Shown: positions 23,031 through 31,356, numbered from the stretch's first letter. The stretch is DNA of 44,385 nt from Thermoanaerobaculia bacterium (GCA_947259925.1 CAMYOG010000043.1:1-44385), one strand, 5' to 3'. Translations and numbers: made by a program. The notes: a model not told the origin generated them from the letters alone.

Positions 23031-24566
23031 ATGACCGTTCAAACAGCAGACAGAGTCAGTTCCCTTCTCGCCTCGCTCGGCGTCGAAGCCGAGAACCCGG
23101 GCGCCTTCGATGGCAGCTGGATCGACACCTCCGGCCCGCTGATCGAGTCGATCAACCCGACCACCGGCGAGCCGATCGCCTCGGTGCGGAGCACCACCCG
23201 CGAAGAGTACGAGCGCGTCGCCGCCGCTTCGGTGGTCGCCTTCGAGCAGTGGCGGACCTGGCCGGCACCCAAGCGGGGCGAGGTGGTCCGGCAGCTCGGC
23301 GACGAGCTCCGTCGCCACAAGGATGCGCTAGGCGGCCTCGTCACCCTCGAGATGGGCAAGATCCTGAGTGAGGGCCTGGGCGAAGTGCAGGAGATGATCG
23401 ACATGGCCGACCTCGCGGTCGGCATGTCGCGCCAGCTCTACGGCCTGTCGATGCACTCCGAGCGGCCGGAGCACCGGATGTACGAGCAGTGGCACCCGCT
23501 CGGGCCGGTCGGGATCATCACCGCCTTCAACTTCCCGGTGGCGGTCTGGGCCTGGAACGCGATGGTGGCCGCCGTCTGCGGCGACTCGATGATCTGGAAG
23601 CCGTCGGCGAAGACGCCGCTGACCGCGGTCGCACTGACCCGCATCGCCCAGCGGGTGCTCGAAGCCAACGACGCGCCGGCGATCTTCGGACTGGCGATCG
23701 GCGACCGCAACCAGGTCGGCAAGCCGATGACCGAGGATCGGCGAATCCCGCTCATCTCCGCTACCGGCTCGGTGGCGATGGGCCGCTCGATCGGCAAGGC
23801 CGTGGCCGAGCGCCTCGGCCGGAGCCTGCTCGAGCTGGGTGGCAACAACGGCATCATCATCACCGACGACGCCGACCAGGACCTCGCCCTGCGGGCCGTG
23901 CTGTTCGCGGCGGTCGGCACCGCCGGCCAGCGCTGCACGACCACCCGTCGGCTCTTCCTGCAAAAGGGTATCGCCGAGAGCTTCAAGACCCGTCTGGTCG
24001 ACGCCTATAAGTCGATCACCCCGGGCGACCCGATGGAGGCGTCGACCCTCATGGGCCCGCTCGTCGACGGCCGGGCGGTCGAAGACATGAAAGCGGCGAT
24101 CGCGACCGCGGTCGAGCAGGGCGGCCAGGTTCTCTGTGGTGGCGAGGCGATCGAAGGGGACGGCTACTTCGTTCAACCGACCCTGATCGAGGCCAACACC
24201 CAGATGCCGATCACCTGCGACGAGACGTTCGCGCCGATTCTCTACATCTTCGAGTTCGATCGACTCGAGGACGCGGTCCGCGATCACAACTCGGTGCCTC
24301 AGGGGCTGTCGTCGTCGATCTTCACCACCAACGTCCTGTCCGCCGAGCGCTTCCTGTCGCCCGCCGGCAGCGACTGCGGCATCGCTAACGTCAACATCGG
24401 TACCTCGGGGGCGGAGATCGGTGGCGCCTTCGGCGGCGAGAAGGAGACCGGCGGCGGCCGCGAAGCGGGCTCGGACTCGTGGAAGATCTACATGCGGCGT
24501 CAGACCTGCACGATCAACTACGGCGACGAGCTGCCGTTGGCGCAGGGCGTCGAGTTCGACGTCTGA
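23031..24566 (+). CDS. amaB: Alpha-aminoadipate-semialdehyde dehydrogenase (ALDH7 family)
   Basis: A 511-residue aldehyde dehydrogenase of the ALDH7 (antiquitin/AmaB/Pcd) family, oxidising aminoadipate semialdehyde to 2-aminoadipate with NAD. GPVGIITAFNFPVAVWAWNA is the cofactor-binding start. SLLELGGNNGIIITDDAD holds the catalytic Glu (about 268), and GTAGQRCTTTRRLFL the nucleophilic Cys (about 302). The GGNNG sequence and the C-terminal IGGAFGGEKETGGGREAGSD are typical of ALDH7. It follows lat by 61 bases on the same strand with a GGGAG ribosome site, making an operon for lysine catabolism. Confidence 0.9.
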   Translation: MTVQTADRVSSLLASLGVEAENPGAFDGSWIDTSGPLIESINPTTGEPIASVRSTTREEYERVAAASVVAFEQWRTWPAPKRGEVVRQLGDELRRHKDALGGLVTLEMGKILSEGLGEVQEMIDMADLAVGMSRQLYGLSMHSERPEHRMYEQWHPLGPVGIITAFNFPVAVWAWNAMVAAVCGDSMIWKPSAKTPLTAVALTRIAQRVLEANDAPAIFGLAIGDRNQVGKPMTEDRRIPLISATGSVAMGRSIGKAVAERLGRSLLELGGNNGIIITDDADQDLALRAVLFAAVGTAGQRCTTTRRLFLQKGIAESFKTRLVDAYKSITPGDPMEASTLMGPLVDGRAVEDMKAAIATAVEQGGQVLCGGEAIEGDGYFVQPTLIEANTQMPITCDETFAPILYIFEFDRLEDAVRDHNSVPQGLSSSIFTTNVLSAERFLSPAGSDCGIANVNIGTSGAEIGGAFGGEKETGGGREAGSDSWKIYMRRQTCTINYGDELPLAQGVEFDV

Positions 24567-24582
24567 GCGGGCCCGGCTCTCC

Positions 24583-24754
24583 ATGAAGAGAGCCGCGATC
24601 GCGGGAGCGCTGAGATGGGCACGAGACGTCATCGATGGCATCAAGCGGCTGAACTTCGACGCCCTATGGAGACTGGATCGTTCTCGTGGTCGCGTTGATG
24701 GCGGACGCCCTGGTGGTCCTCTTCGTCTTCCTCTGGCTCAACCAGGCCCGGTAG
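24583..24754 (+). pseudogene. Possible frame-shifted small membrane protein
   Basis: From ATG 24583 the frame reads MKRAAIAGALRWARDVIDG then IKRLNFDA. At about 24662 (CCC run) a +1 change leads into YGDWIVLVVALMADALV then VLFVFLWLNQAR and a TAG at 24752-24754. Joined, this is a 55-57 residue protein with an amphipathic basic N-terminus and one membrane helix. Neither frame alone makes sense over the whole stretch: the second has a TGA at 24650 and no good start. It could be a decayed gene, an assembly error (one extra C) or two unrelated fragments. I do not recognise a family. Confidence 0.35.
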
Positions 24755-24851
24755 CAGCGACCCAAGCTCGGGTGCCCGAGGGAGCCTTGCCACAATCCTC
24801 GACACCGATTTTCGTGATGTGCTCGAGCCTCGAAACCGACATCCGGCCTCC

Positions 24852-26150
24852 CTACTCTGCGGGTGCCACCGCGCGGAGCGCGCGCGGCACGACCGAAACG
24901 TCGACCGGCTCGCTTCCGACCTCGCCCTCGATCTCGCCGTCGCTGCCGAGCAGGACCGGCGGCTCCGCGCGAATCCGTGCCCTTGCGGTGCGGACGATCG
25001 AGACCGCCGGGTGGTCGACGTGGCTTCCCCCGAAGACTCGCGGAAAGACCAGCAAGAGGGTCGGCTTCGAGACCCGGGCGACCGTGACCAGATCGAGCAG
25101 GCCGTCGCTCATGCTCGCCGCGGGTGCGATCCGCATGCCGCCGCCGTAGATCGGCGCGTTGCACGCCGTGACCAGCATCGCCCGGTCCTGGTAGCGCCCG
25201 CCGTCGTGCTCGACCGTGAACCGCGGCGCCTCGAAGCCGACCAGGGTCCGGAGCGCCGCGACGATGTAGGTCAGGCTGCGCGGAATCCAGCGCGGTTGGG
25301 AGTTGCCGGTACGCGTGACCGCGCTGTCGAAGCCGAAGCTGGCGTAGATCCCGCCCCAGACGGGTTCGCTTTCGGGACGATCGACCCGCACCAGATCGAC
25401 CTCGCGGGCGGTGCCGTTCAGGGCGAGCTCGAGCGCCGCGTCGACGTCGGGCGGGACGCCGAGCGACATCGCGAAGTCGTCGCCGCGGCCCGATGGAACG
25501 ACCGCGAGCTCGGTCTCCGAGCCGGCCAGCTCCTGGATCACATAGTGCACGGTGCCGTCGCCGCCGACCACGACCACCCGCTCGACCCGATCGGCGACCG
25601 CCTGCCGCGCCAGCTCGCGCAGATGATCTGAGCTCCGCGACACCTCGAACTGCGCACCGGCTTCGGAGAGTTTCCCTCCCAGCCCGAAGCGTCCGAACAG
25701 ACGGCCACCCCGGCCTCCGCCTGAGGTCGGATTGAAGAGGAAGCGGTGGCGCGCCGGCAAGCCGGCCGCCTCCCGATCGGCCTCGCCGGGAACGATCGTG
25801 TACGAGTACTTGTACCTCTCGTTCATGGTCGGCTCGTAGGAGCTGGTGAAGATCTCATCGACCCCCAGCGTGATGCCCGAGTCTTCGGCGTCCTCGACCA
25901 TCTCCGACTCGCGGTAGTAGACGAGCCTCTGATCGCTGGCGCATTCGAGGAGGTAGCGAGCGATGCTGCGACCGACCCGCTTCTCTTCTTCCGTCCCGAA
26001 GTACCAGTGGAGGTGGACGCGAAGCGTTTCCCGCCCAGTTTCGGGCGTCTCCCACTCCAACGCGTCCCCGACCCAGAGGCGCTCGACCGTCGTCAGCACC
26101 TCCTCTACCTCCATCCGAGTGGCCAGGCCGAAGGTGATCGTGTCGCTCAC
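24852..26150 (-). CDS. Diacylglycerol/lipid kinase-family protein with unknown N-terminal domain
   Basis: A 432-residue protein. The C-terminal 300 residues are a DAGK/sphingosine-kinase-type catalytic domain: RHRFLFNPTSGGGRGGRL (about 130), VERVVVVGGDGTVHYVIQEL (GGDGT at about 195), LAVVPSGRGDDFAMSLGVP (the usual G.GNDFA with Asp for Asn), ACNAPIYGGGMRIAPAASM and SDGLLDLVTV. It should phosphorylate a lipid with ATP. The first 125 residues (MSDTITFGLATRMEVEEVLT to NERYKYSYTIVPGE) are not part of the kinase fold. They resemble nothing I recognise and contain HLHWYFGTEEEKRVGRSIAR and an acidic EMVEDAEDSG. The ATG at 26150 is used. It is convergent with amaB. Confidence 0.85.
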   Translation of the reverse strand: MSDTITFGLATRMEVEEVLTTVERLWVGDALEWETPETGRETLRVHLHWYFGTEEEKRVGRSIARYLLECASDQRLVYYRESEMVEDAEDSGITLGVDEIFTSSYEPTMNERYKYSYTIVPGEADREAAGLPARHRFLFNPTSGGGRGGRLFGRFGLGGKLSEAGAQFEVSRSSDHLRELARQAVADRVERVVVVGGDGTVHYVIQELAGSETELAVVPSGRGDDFAMSLGVPPDVDAALELALNGTAREVDLVRVDRPESEPVWGGIYASFGFDSAVTRTGNSQPRWIPRSLTYIVAALRTLVGFEAPRFTVEHDGGRYQDRAMLVTACNAPIYGGGMRIAPAASMSDGLLDLVTVARVSKPTLLLVFPRVFGGSHVDHPAVSIVRTARARIRAEPPVLLGSDGEIEGEVGSEPVDVSVVPRALRAVAPAE

Positions 26151-26205
26151 GACGAACTCCGCACGCCGCCGACTCTAGTTGAAGGGATCCAGCGGCTGGG
26201 CTAAT

Positions 26206-26256
26206 GCGGTGACAGGTTACTCATTTCGCCTCAGGAAATGAGTAACCTGTCACCGC
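26206..26256. repeat. Long palindrome 2, REP-like
   Basis: Two perfect 22-nt arms (26206-26227 and 26235-26256; left end GCGGTGACAGGTTACTC) are separated by the 7-nt loop GCCTCAG. It lies 9 bases behind the mqnC stop and 55 bases ahead of the lipid-kinase start. There is no T-tract. Its right half is similar to that of the palindrome at 29161 (both CGCCTC...AACCTGTC), and its loop equals the inner flank of the palindrome at 15562. Confidence 0.88.
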
Positions 26257-26265
26257 TTTCTCGAG

Positions 26266-27447
26266 CTAACTGACGATCGGGAGCGGCGAGGCCAGATCGC
26301 GATTCTGGGCGGTGAGGGCGTGGCTGTAGCGGGCCGCCAGCTCCGCCGTGTCCTCGCGCGTCACCAGTCGCTCGTACAGGTTGGTGCGCTGGCGGGGTGT
26401 GTACCCGGCGCTCTCGATCAGATGCTCCATCTCGTCCTGGCTCATCCGGTACGCGGTGCCAGCCGCGGAGACAACGTTCTCCTCGATCATGATCGAGCCC
26501 ATGTCGTCAGCACCGAACTTGAGGCCGAGCTGGCCGATCTTCTTGCCCTGGGTCACCCAGCTGGTCTGGAAGTGGGTGATGTTGTCGATGAACAGGCGCG
26601 AAACCGCCAGGGTCTTCAGGTACTCGTCAGCATAGGTCTCGGGGACGTCTTCCATCTCCGTATGCTCGTGCTGGAACGTCCAGGAGATGAAGGCGGTGAA
26701 GCCGCCGGTCTCGTCCTGCAGATCGCGCACCCGCTGGAAGTGCTCGACCCGCGGCTCGAGCCCCTCGCCCATGCCGTACATCATGGTCGCCGAGGTGCGC
26801 AGGCCGTGGGCGTGGGCCTGGCGCATGATGTCGATCCACTCCTCCGCCGAGGTCTTGGTGTAGGCCAGGACCTCCTTGCGGACGTCGTCCGAGAGGATCT
26901 CGGCGCCACCGCCGGGGATCGACATCAGGCCGGCTTCCTTGAGCGCACCGATCACGTCGTAGAAGCTCATCCGCTCCTTGCGGGCGATGAACTTGACCTC
27001 GGGCGGGGAGAAGGCATGGAGATGGACGTCCGGATAGCGGCCGCGCAGCTCTCGGAGGAGATCGGTGTAGTAGGAGAGCGGCAGGTCGGGATGCACGCCG
27101 CCCTGCATCAGGATCCCGGTGCCGTTGAGGGCCAGGGTCTCCTCGATCTTCCGGCCGATCTCGTCGATCGACAGCAGATAGCCCTCGGCATCTCCGGGAG
27201 GCCGGTAGAAGGCGCAGAAGCGGCACTTGTAGACGCAGACGTTGGTGTAGTTGATGTTGCGATCGACGTTGTAGGTGGCGACCGCGGGATCGTTGTGCCG
27301 CTGCCGGACCTGGTCGGCGGCGAGGCCGAGATCGATCAGATCGCCCTCGAGCAGGAGCGTATGGGCATCGCCGGCGGAGATCCGGGTACCGCCGACCACG
27401 TCAGCGAGGATCTCGTCGACCGGGCGGCCCGAGGGAGCGAGATTCAT
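26266..27447 (-). CDS. mqnC: Cyclic dehypoxanthinyl futalosine synthase
   Basis: A 393-residue radical SAM enzyme of the futalosine menaquinone pathway, cyclising dehypoxanthinyl futalosine. NVDRNINYTNVCVYKCRFC carries the CX3CX2C iron-sulfur site (Cys about 70, 74 and 77) and the RNINYTNVC signature that separates MqnC from MqnE. GILMQGGVHPDLPLSYY, GLMSIPGGGAEILSDDVR, ATMMYGMGEGLEPRVEH and WTFQHEHTEM follow, then ADDMGSIMIEENVVSAAG near the C-terminus. mqnA lies nearby on the same strand, but a plus-strand gene separates them. A short-leader promoter is visible at 27457-27485. Confidence 0.93.
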   Translation of the reverse strand: MNLAPSGRPVDEILADVVGGTRISAGDAHTLLLEGDLIDLGLAADQVRQRHNDPAVATYNVDRNINYTNVCVYKCRFCAFYRPPGDAEGYLLSIDEIGRKIEETLALNGTGILMQGGVHPDLPLSYYTDLLRELRGRYPDVHLHAFSPPEVKFIARKERMSFYDVIGALKEAGLMSIPGGGAEILSDDVRKEVLAYTKTSAEEWIDIMRQAHAHGLRTSATMMYGMGEGLEPRVEHFQRVRDLQDETGGFTAFISWTFQHEHTEMEDVPETYADEYLKTLAVSRLFIDNITHFQTSWVTQGKKIGQLGLKFGADDMGSIMIEENVVSAAGTAYRMSQDEMEHLIESAGYTPRQRTNLYERLVTREDTAELAARYSHALTAQNRDLASPLPIVS

Positions 27448-27456
27448 GCCGGGGCT

Positions 27457-27485
27457 ACTCTACGGAATGGGCAAGCGCCCGGCAA
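27457..27485 (-). promoter_or_regulatory. Candidate mqnC promoter with very short leader
   Basis: On the minus strand TTGCCG (27480-27485) and TAGAGT (27457-27462) are 17 bases apart. The predicted start near 27450 leaves about three bases before the mqnC ATG at 27447, so translation would be effectively leaderless. Two mismatches to consensus in each box keep this tentative. Confidence 0.4.
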
Positions 27486-27571
27486 GGTCGCGATCCGCTA
27501 CCCGTGGCCGGGCTCCAGATACCGCCCCGCGAGGCGGTGCGCAACGTCCGACGACGACCCAGAATGCGGTC

Positions 27572-28342
27572 ATGAACGTAGCTACGACAAGGCCGGTATT
27601 CTGGATTCTGGCAGGCATTTTGGCCCTCCTCCTGGCCTGTCTGGTGCTCAGCACGTCGGCGGCGTTCGCCGAGCAGATCGAGGAGCCACAGGCCGAGACG
27701 CCGGACGCGGTGGAGCCCGACAGCGGTTGGCAGGGTGGTCGCGGCATGCGCGGAGGCGGATGCTGTGGGCACTGCGGCGGCGGCGCGAGTTGCTGCGGTG
27801 GCGGCCAGGGGATGCGCGGCAGCGGCGGTATGGGCCGGGGCATGCACCACGGTGGGATGAGAGGGGGCATGGGCCGGGGCATGGCGGGTCACCGCTCCGA
27901 GATGCGCAACGCCCACGCGTTGATCGCCGCTCATGACGCGATCGAGCGCCGGGTCGAGATGCTGCCCGACGGCATCCGGACCGAGACCACTACCGACGAT
28001 CCGGAGCTTGTAGCGGTGCTGCAGCAGCACGTCGCCGAGATGGCGAGGCTGATCGAGGAGGGTGGCAGGATCCGCAACTGGGATCCGCTGTTCTCGACCA
28101 TCTTCGATCACCGCGAGGCGATCCGGATGGAGATCGAGAATCTCCCTGACGGCGTGCTCGTCACCGAGACGTCGGACGATCCACGCGTCGCGGCGCTGAT
28201 CCGGGCGCACGCTGACAAGGTCGACGACTTCGTCGCCCGGGGCGTCGATGCATACCGCGAGTCGACTCCGCTGCCGGAGGACTTCCTGGCCAGCGACGCG
28301 GCCGAGGAGATGGGACTCCCCTGCTGGACCGGCGTCGGCTAG
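27572..28342 (+). CDS. Secreted Gly/Met/His/Cys-rich protein with two tandem domains
   Basis: A 256-residue protein. The N-terminus has a hydrophobic export signal (FWILAGILALLLACLVLSTS, then AAFA). Residues about 50-110 are low-complexity and rich in Gly, Met, His, Cys and Arg: GGGCCGHCGGGASCCGGG, GMGRGMHHGGMRGGMGRGM. That suggests soft-metal (Cu, Ni or Zn) binding. Two related blocks of about 55 residues follow, near 115 and 170: HALIAAHDAIERRVEMLPDG with TTTDDPELVAVLQQHV, and FDHREAIRMEIENLPDG with TSDDPRVAALIRAHADKV. I have seen similar tandem-block secreted proteins listed as hypothetical but know no function. It sits alone on the plus strand between mqnC and mqnA, five bases from the convergent mqnA stop. 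Confidence 0.8.
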   Translation: MNVATTRPVFWILAGILALLLACLVLSTSAAFAEQIEEPQAETPDAVEPDSGWQGGRGMRGGGCCGHCGGGASCCGGGQGMRGSGGMGRGMHHGGMRGGMGRGMAGHRSEMRNAHALIAAHDAIERRVEMLPDGIRTETTTDDPELVAVLQQHVAEMARLIEEGGRIRNWDPLFSTIFDHREAIRMEIENLPDGVLVTETSDDPRVAALIRAHADKVDDFVARGVDAYRESTPLPEDFLASDAAEEMGLPCWTGVG

Positions 28343-28346
28343 CGAG

Positions 28347-29141
28347 CTAGGTCGCTCGGAACCTGAGCGGGCGCACCGACTCGATCATCCCGTGAGCCGC
28401 GGCTCGACGGAAGTATTCCTCGAGCCCGTGCAGCTCGTCCTCGCCGAGCGTGAAGCTCAGGTTGCGGCTCAGGTACTCGGTCACCGTGGGCAGCTCCAGA
28501 CCGAGCTCCTCGGCCGCCTCGGCGCTCACCTGCTCGATCGCCTGGAGCCCCGAGCAGAGGCTGCGCTCGAAGACTTCGCCGAGCCCCGGAGCCTCGACGC
28601 CCGACCGCACCGCCCAGACCGCGAAAACGAACGGGAAGCCGGTCAGCTCGCGCCACTCCCGCGCCAGATCGTGGATCAGGTAGCGGCCACGCTGGACGTG
28701 TAGGGCCGGGTCACCGATGACCAGAGCGGCGTCGGCCTCGGCGAGCATCCGGTCGACGTCCGGCTCCAGGTCGACGGCCTCCGGGGTCAGGCCGTAGCGC
28801 TCCTCCAGGAGGATACGGACCAGGGTCGCCGAGGTGCGGCTGTTCCGATCGAGCGCCAGCTTGCGAATCTCGTTCGGCGGCTTGCGAGAGATCAGGAGGA
28901 CGCTCCGCACCTCCCGTTTTGCCGCGACGCAGAGCCGCGGCAGGACCTCGAGTCCGTCGATGCGCTGGAGCTCGATCGACGGGATGAGGCCGACGTCTAG
29001 CTCACCGGCCGCCAGCAGGTCGGCAACCCGAGCGGGCGGATGGTAGGAGGCGACGTAGCCGTCCGGAGCCTCGCCGCGCAGGAACGACCAGGCGAGCGGA
29101 CGGCTGTTCAGATAGTCGACGATGCCGACCTTGATGGGCAT
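28347..29141 (-). CDS. mqnA: Chorismate dehydratase
   Basis: A 264-residue MqnA, a periplasmic-binding-protein-like fold that dehydrates chorismate in the first step of the futalosine menaquinone pathway. [19 protein letters not shown] at the N-terminus, [65 protein letters not shown] and [14 protein letters not shown] match the family. The ATG at 29141 lies 20 bases from the palindrome at 29161-29274, which occupies its upstream region. No strong ribosome site is seen. Confidence 0.92.
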   Translation of the reverse strand: MPIKVGIVDYLNSRPLAWSFLRGEAPDGYVASYHPPARVADLLAAGELDVGLIPSIELQRIDGLEVLPRLCVAAKREVRSVLLISRKPPNEIRKLALDRNSRTSATLVRILLEERYGLTPEAVDLEPDVDRMLAEADAALVIGDPALHVQRGRYLIHDLAREWRELTGFPFVFAVWAVRSGVEAPGLGEVFERSLCSGLQAIEQVSAEAAEELGLELPTVTEYLSRNLSFTLGEDELHGLEEYFRRAAAHGMIESVRPLRFRAT

Positions 29142-29160
29142 AGAAGGAACGGGAAGCGCT

Positions 29161-29274
29161 GTAATTCGGGGACAGGTTGACTATTTCGAGGCAGCTTACG
29201 CGCCCAGCCTGCCACTCTCCTTTTCCGATGGGCGTGTAAGTCGCCTCGAAATAGTCAACCTGTCCCCGAATTAC
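29161..29274. repeat. Long palindrome 3, REP-like
   Basis: Perfect 32-nt outer arms (29161-29192 and 29243-29274; outer end GTAATTCGGGGACAGGTTG) are extended inward by 14 more positions with 11 matches, leaving a 22-nt loop (29207-29228). The 114-bp element fills almost the whole gap between the rho stop (29280) and the mqnA start (29141). There is no T-tract. The outer sequence GGGGACAGGTTGACTATTTC parallels GGTGACAGGTTACTCATTTC in palindrome 2. Confidence 0.9.
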
Positions 29275-29279
29275 GGCCC

Positions 29280-30581
29280 CTACTTGGACATCGCGGCGAG
29301 GAAGTCCGCGTTGGTCTTCTTCTTCTTCAGTTTGTCGAGCAGGAGCTCCATGCTCTCCACGGTGGAGAGCGGATTGAGCACCTTGCGCAGTACCCAGACA
29401 CGCCGGAGATCGCTCTCGGTCATCAGGAGCTCCTCCTTGCGGGTGCCCGACTTGTTGATGTCGATCGCCGGGAAGACCCGCTTGTCGACCAGCTTGCGGT
29501 CGAGATGGAGCTCCGAGTTGCCGGTACCCTTGAACTCCTCGAAGATGACGTCGTCCATCCGACTGCCGGTGTCGACCAGCGCGGTGGCGATGATCGTCAG
29601 CGAGCCGCCCTCCTCGACGTTGCGGGCCGCGCCGAAGAAGCGCTTCGGCCGGTGCAGGGCGTTGGCATCGATACCACCGGACAGCACCTTGCCCGACGGC
29701 GGCTGGACGGTGTTGTAGGCACGCGCCAGGCGGGTGATCGAGTCGAGCAGGATGACGACGTCGCGGCGGTGCTCGACCAGCCGCTTGGCCTTCTCGATCA
29801 CCATCTCGGCGACCTGGACGTGGCGGGTCGCGGGCTCGTCGAAGGTCGACGACACCACCTCGCCCTGCACCGAGCGCTGCATGTCGGTGACCTCTTCGGG
29901 CCGCTCGTCGATCAGCAGGACGATCAGCGTCGCCTCGGGGTTGTTGCCGGCGACGGCGTGGGCGATCGACTGCAGCAGCATGGTTTTGCCGGTGCGGGGC
30001 GGCGCCACGATCAGCGCGCGCTGGCCCTTACCCATCGGGGTGATCAGGTCCATCACCCGCGACGACATGTCGTTCTCGAGCTCGAGCACCAGCCGCTCCA
30101 TCGGATAGAGCGGGGTCAGGTTGTCGAAGAAGATCTTGCTGCGCGCGACCTCCGGATGCTCGAAGTTGACCGCCTCGACCTTGATCAGCGCGAAGTAGCG
30201 CTCCCCCTCCTTGGGCTGCCGTACCTGCCCCGAGACGGTGTCGCCGGTCCGCAGGTCGAAGCGTCGGATCTGGCTCGGGGAGACGTAGATGTCGTCCGGC
30301 CCGGGCAGATAGTTGTACTCGGGCGCGCGCAGGAAGCCGAAACCGTCCGGCAGGCACTCGAGCACGCCCTCGGCGAAGATCAGACCGCTCTGCTCGGTCT
30401 GGGCCTGGAGAATCTTGAAGATCAGCTCCTGCTTGCGGAGCGCACTGGCGCTCTCGACGCCCAGATCCTTGGCGATCTGGGTCATGTCGGCGATGCTCAT
30501 CTCCTTGAGCGTGCGGATGTCGAGCGCGGTCTGCGAGCCGTCGGCTGCAGCGGTCTGAGGTGGGCCTGCTGTCTTGGTCAT
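29280..30581 (-). CDS. rho: Transcription termination factor Rho
   Basis: A 433-residue hexameric RNA helicase that ends transcription at unstructured C-rich [12 protein letters not shown] fixes the start at 30581, with AAGGGG upstream. Residues about 22-55 are the Rho_N helical domain ([33 protein letters not shown]). The cold-shock-like RNA-binding fold follows ([39 protein letters not shown]). The motor has Walker [18 protein letters not shown] (about 190), [17 protein letters not shown], Walker [18 protein letters not shown] and the Q/R-loop region [20 protein letters not shown]. It lacks the long basic N-terminal insertion of some high-GC Rho proteins. It follows engB by 19 bases. Confidence 0.96.
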   Translation of the reverse strand: MTKTAGPPQTAAADGSQTALDIRTLKEMSIADMTQIAKDLGVESASALRKQELIFKILQAQTEQSGLIFAEGVLECLPDGFGFLRAPEYNYLPGPDDIYVSPSQIRRFDLRTGDTVSGQVRQPKEGERYFALIKVEAVNFEHPEVARSKIFFDNLTPLYPMERLVLELENDMSSRVMDLITPMGKGQRALIVAPPRTGKTMLLQSIAHAVAGNNPEATLIVLLIDERPEEVTDMQRSVQGEVVSSTFDEPATRHVQVAEMVIEKAKRLVEHRRDVVILLDSITRLARAYNTVQPPSGKVLSGGIDANALHRPKRFFGAARNVEEGGSLTIIATALVDTGSRMDDVIFEEFKGTGNSELHLDRKLVDKRVFPAIDINKSGTRKEELLMTESDLRRVWVLRKVLNPLSTVESMELLLDKLKKKKTNADFLAAMSK

Positions 30582-30600
30582 GAGAAACGATGCCCCTTCT

Positions 30601-31254
30601 TTAGGTGACTCGATGGAGGGAACGGCCCTGAGGTTGCTCCAGAAAGGCCGAGATCGCTCGCCAGAGCTCTCGCACCCCTTCGCCCGACCGGGCCGAGAAG
30701 GTGACAACCGGCACCTCCCTGTCGGGCAATAGAGCCTTGCGGATCTTCGCGATGGCCGCGTGCCGCTTGCTCCGTCCGACCTGGTCCGCCTTGGTGGCGA
30801 CCACGGTCGGCAGGTAGCCCATGGACACGAAGTAGTCGAAGGCCTGCACGTCGAGCGGGGTCGCACCGACCTTGGCGTCCACCAGCTGCACGACGTGAAT
30901 CAGATTCCGCTCTTGCTCGAAGTATCTCTCGATCAGGCGTCCCCAGGCGGCACGCTCGCGCTTGCTCGCCCTGGCGTAGCCAAATCCCGGGAGGTCGACG
31001 AACAGCATCTGCGAGTCGACCAGGAAGTAGTTGACCGCCCGCGTGCGTCCGGGCGTCGAGCTGATCCGCGCCAGCGTCTTGCGTCCGAGCAGGCGATTGA
31101 GCAGCGTCGACTTGCCGACGTTGGATCGGCCGACGAACGCGATCTCGGGTCTTCCGTCGCACAGGAAATCTCTTGCGTGATGAGCTGCTCGGATGAATTC
31201 GGCTGACTTGACCTTCACGGTCCGCCACCCCTCTCGATACGCAGCTGCCGGCAC
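30601..31254 (-). CDS. engB: Ribosome biogenesis GTPase YihA/YsxC/EngB
   Basis: A 217-residue TRAFAC GTPase needed for 50S assembly. G1 is [18 protein letters not shown], followed by the family [12 protein letters not shown] (G2), [14 protein letters not shown] (G3), [13 protein letters not shown] (G4) and [10 protein letters not shown] (G5). The ATG at 31254 gives an N-terminal extension [12 protein letters not shown]; a GTG at 31218 ([15 protein letters not shown]) gives the usual length and may be the true start. It lies 19 bases ahead of rho in the same direction. About 100 bases separate it from lon, with no clear terminator. Confidence 0.93.
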   Translation of the reverse strand: MPAAAYREGWRTVKVKSAEFIRAAHHARDFLCDGRPEIAFVGRSNVGKSTLLNRLLGRKTLARISSTPGRTRAVNYFLVDSQMLFVDLPGFGYARASKRERAAWGRLIERYFEQERNLIHVVQLVDAKVGATPLDVQAFDYFVSMGYLPTVVATKADQVGRSKRHAAIAKIRKALLPDREVPVVTFSARSGEGVRELWRAISAFLEQPQGRSLHRVT

Positions 31255-31356
31255 GAACCCGCCAGCAGCCCAACTAAGTCTGGAAGTAGTTGAAGTAGTG
31301 GTGGTACCGCGAATTCCCCGCCCGACCCCTTCGAGGCTTGCGACCTCGGAGGCCGA

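Noticed and set aside
24767..24780. CTCGGG-TG-CCCGAG inverted repeat behind the lysine operon
   Set aside because: Only six pairs with a two-base loop and no T-tract; too weak to call a terminator.
31255..31356. Short GC-rich inverted repeats between lon and engB as a terminator
   Set aside because: CGAGG/CCTCG pairs are short, alternatives overlap and no T-tract follows; no firm structure.
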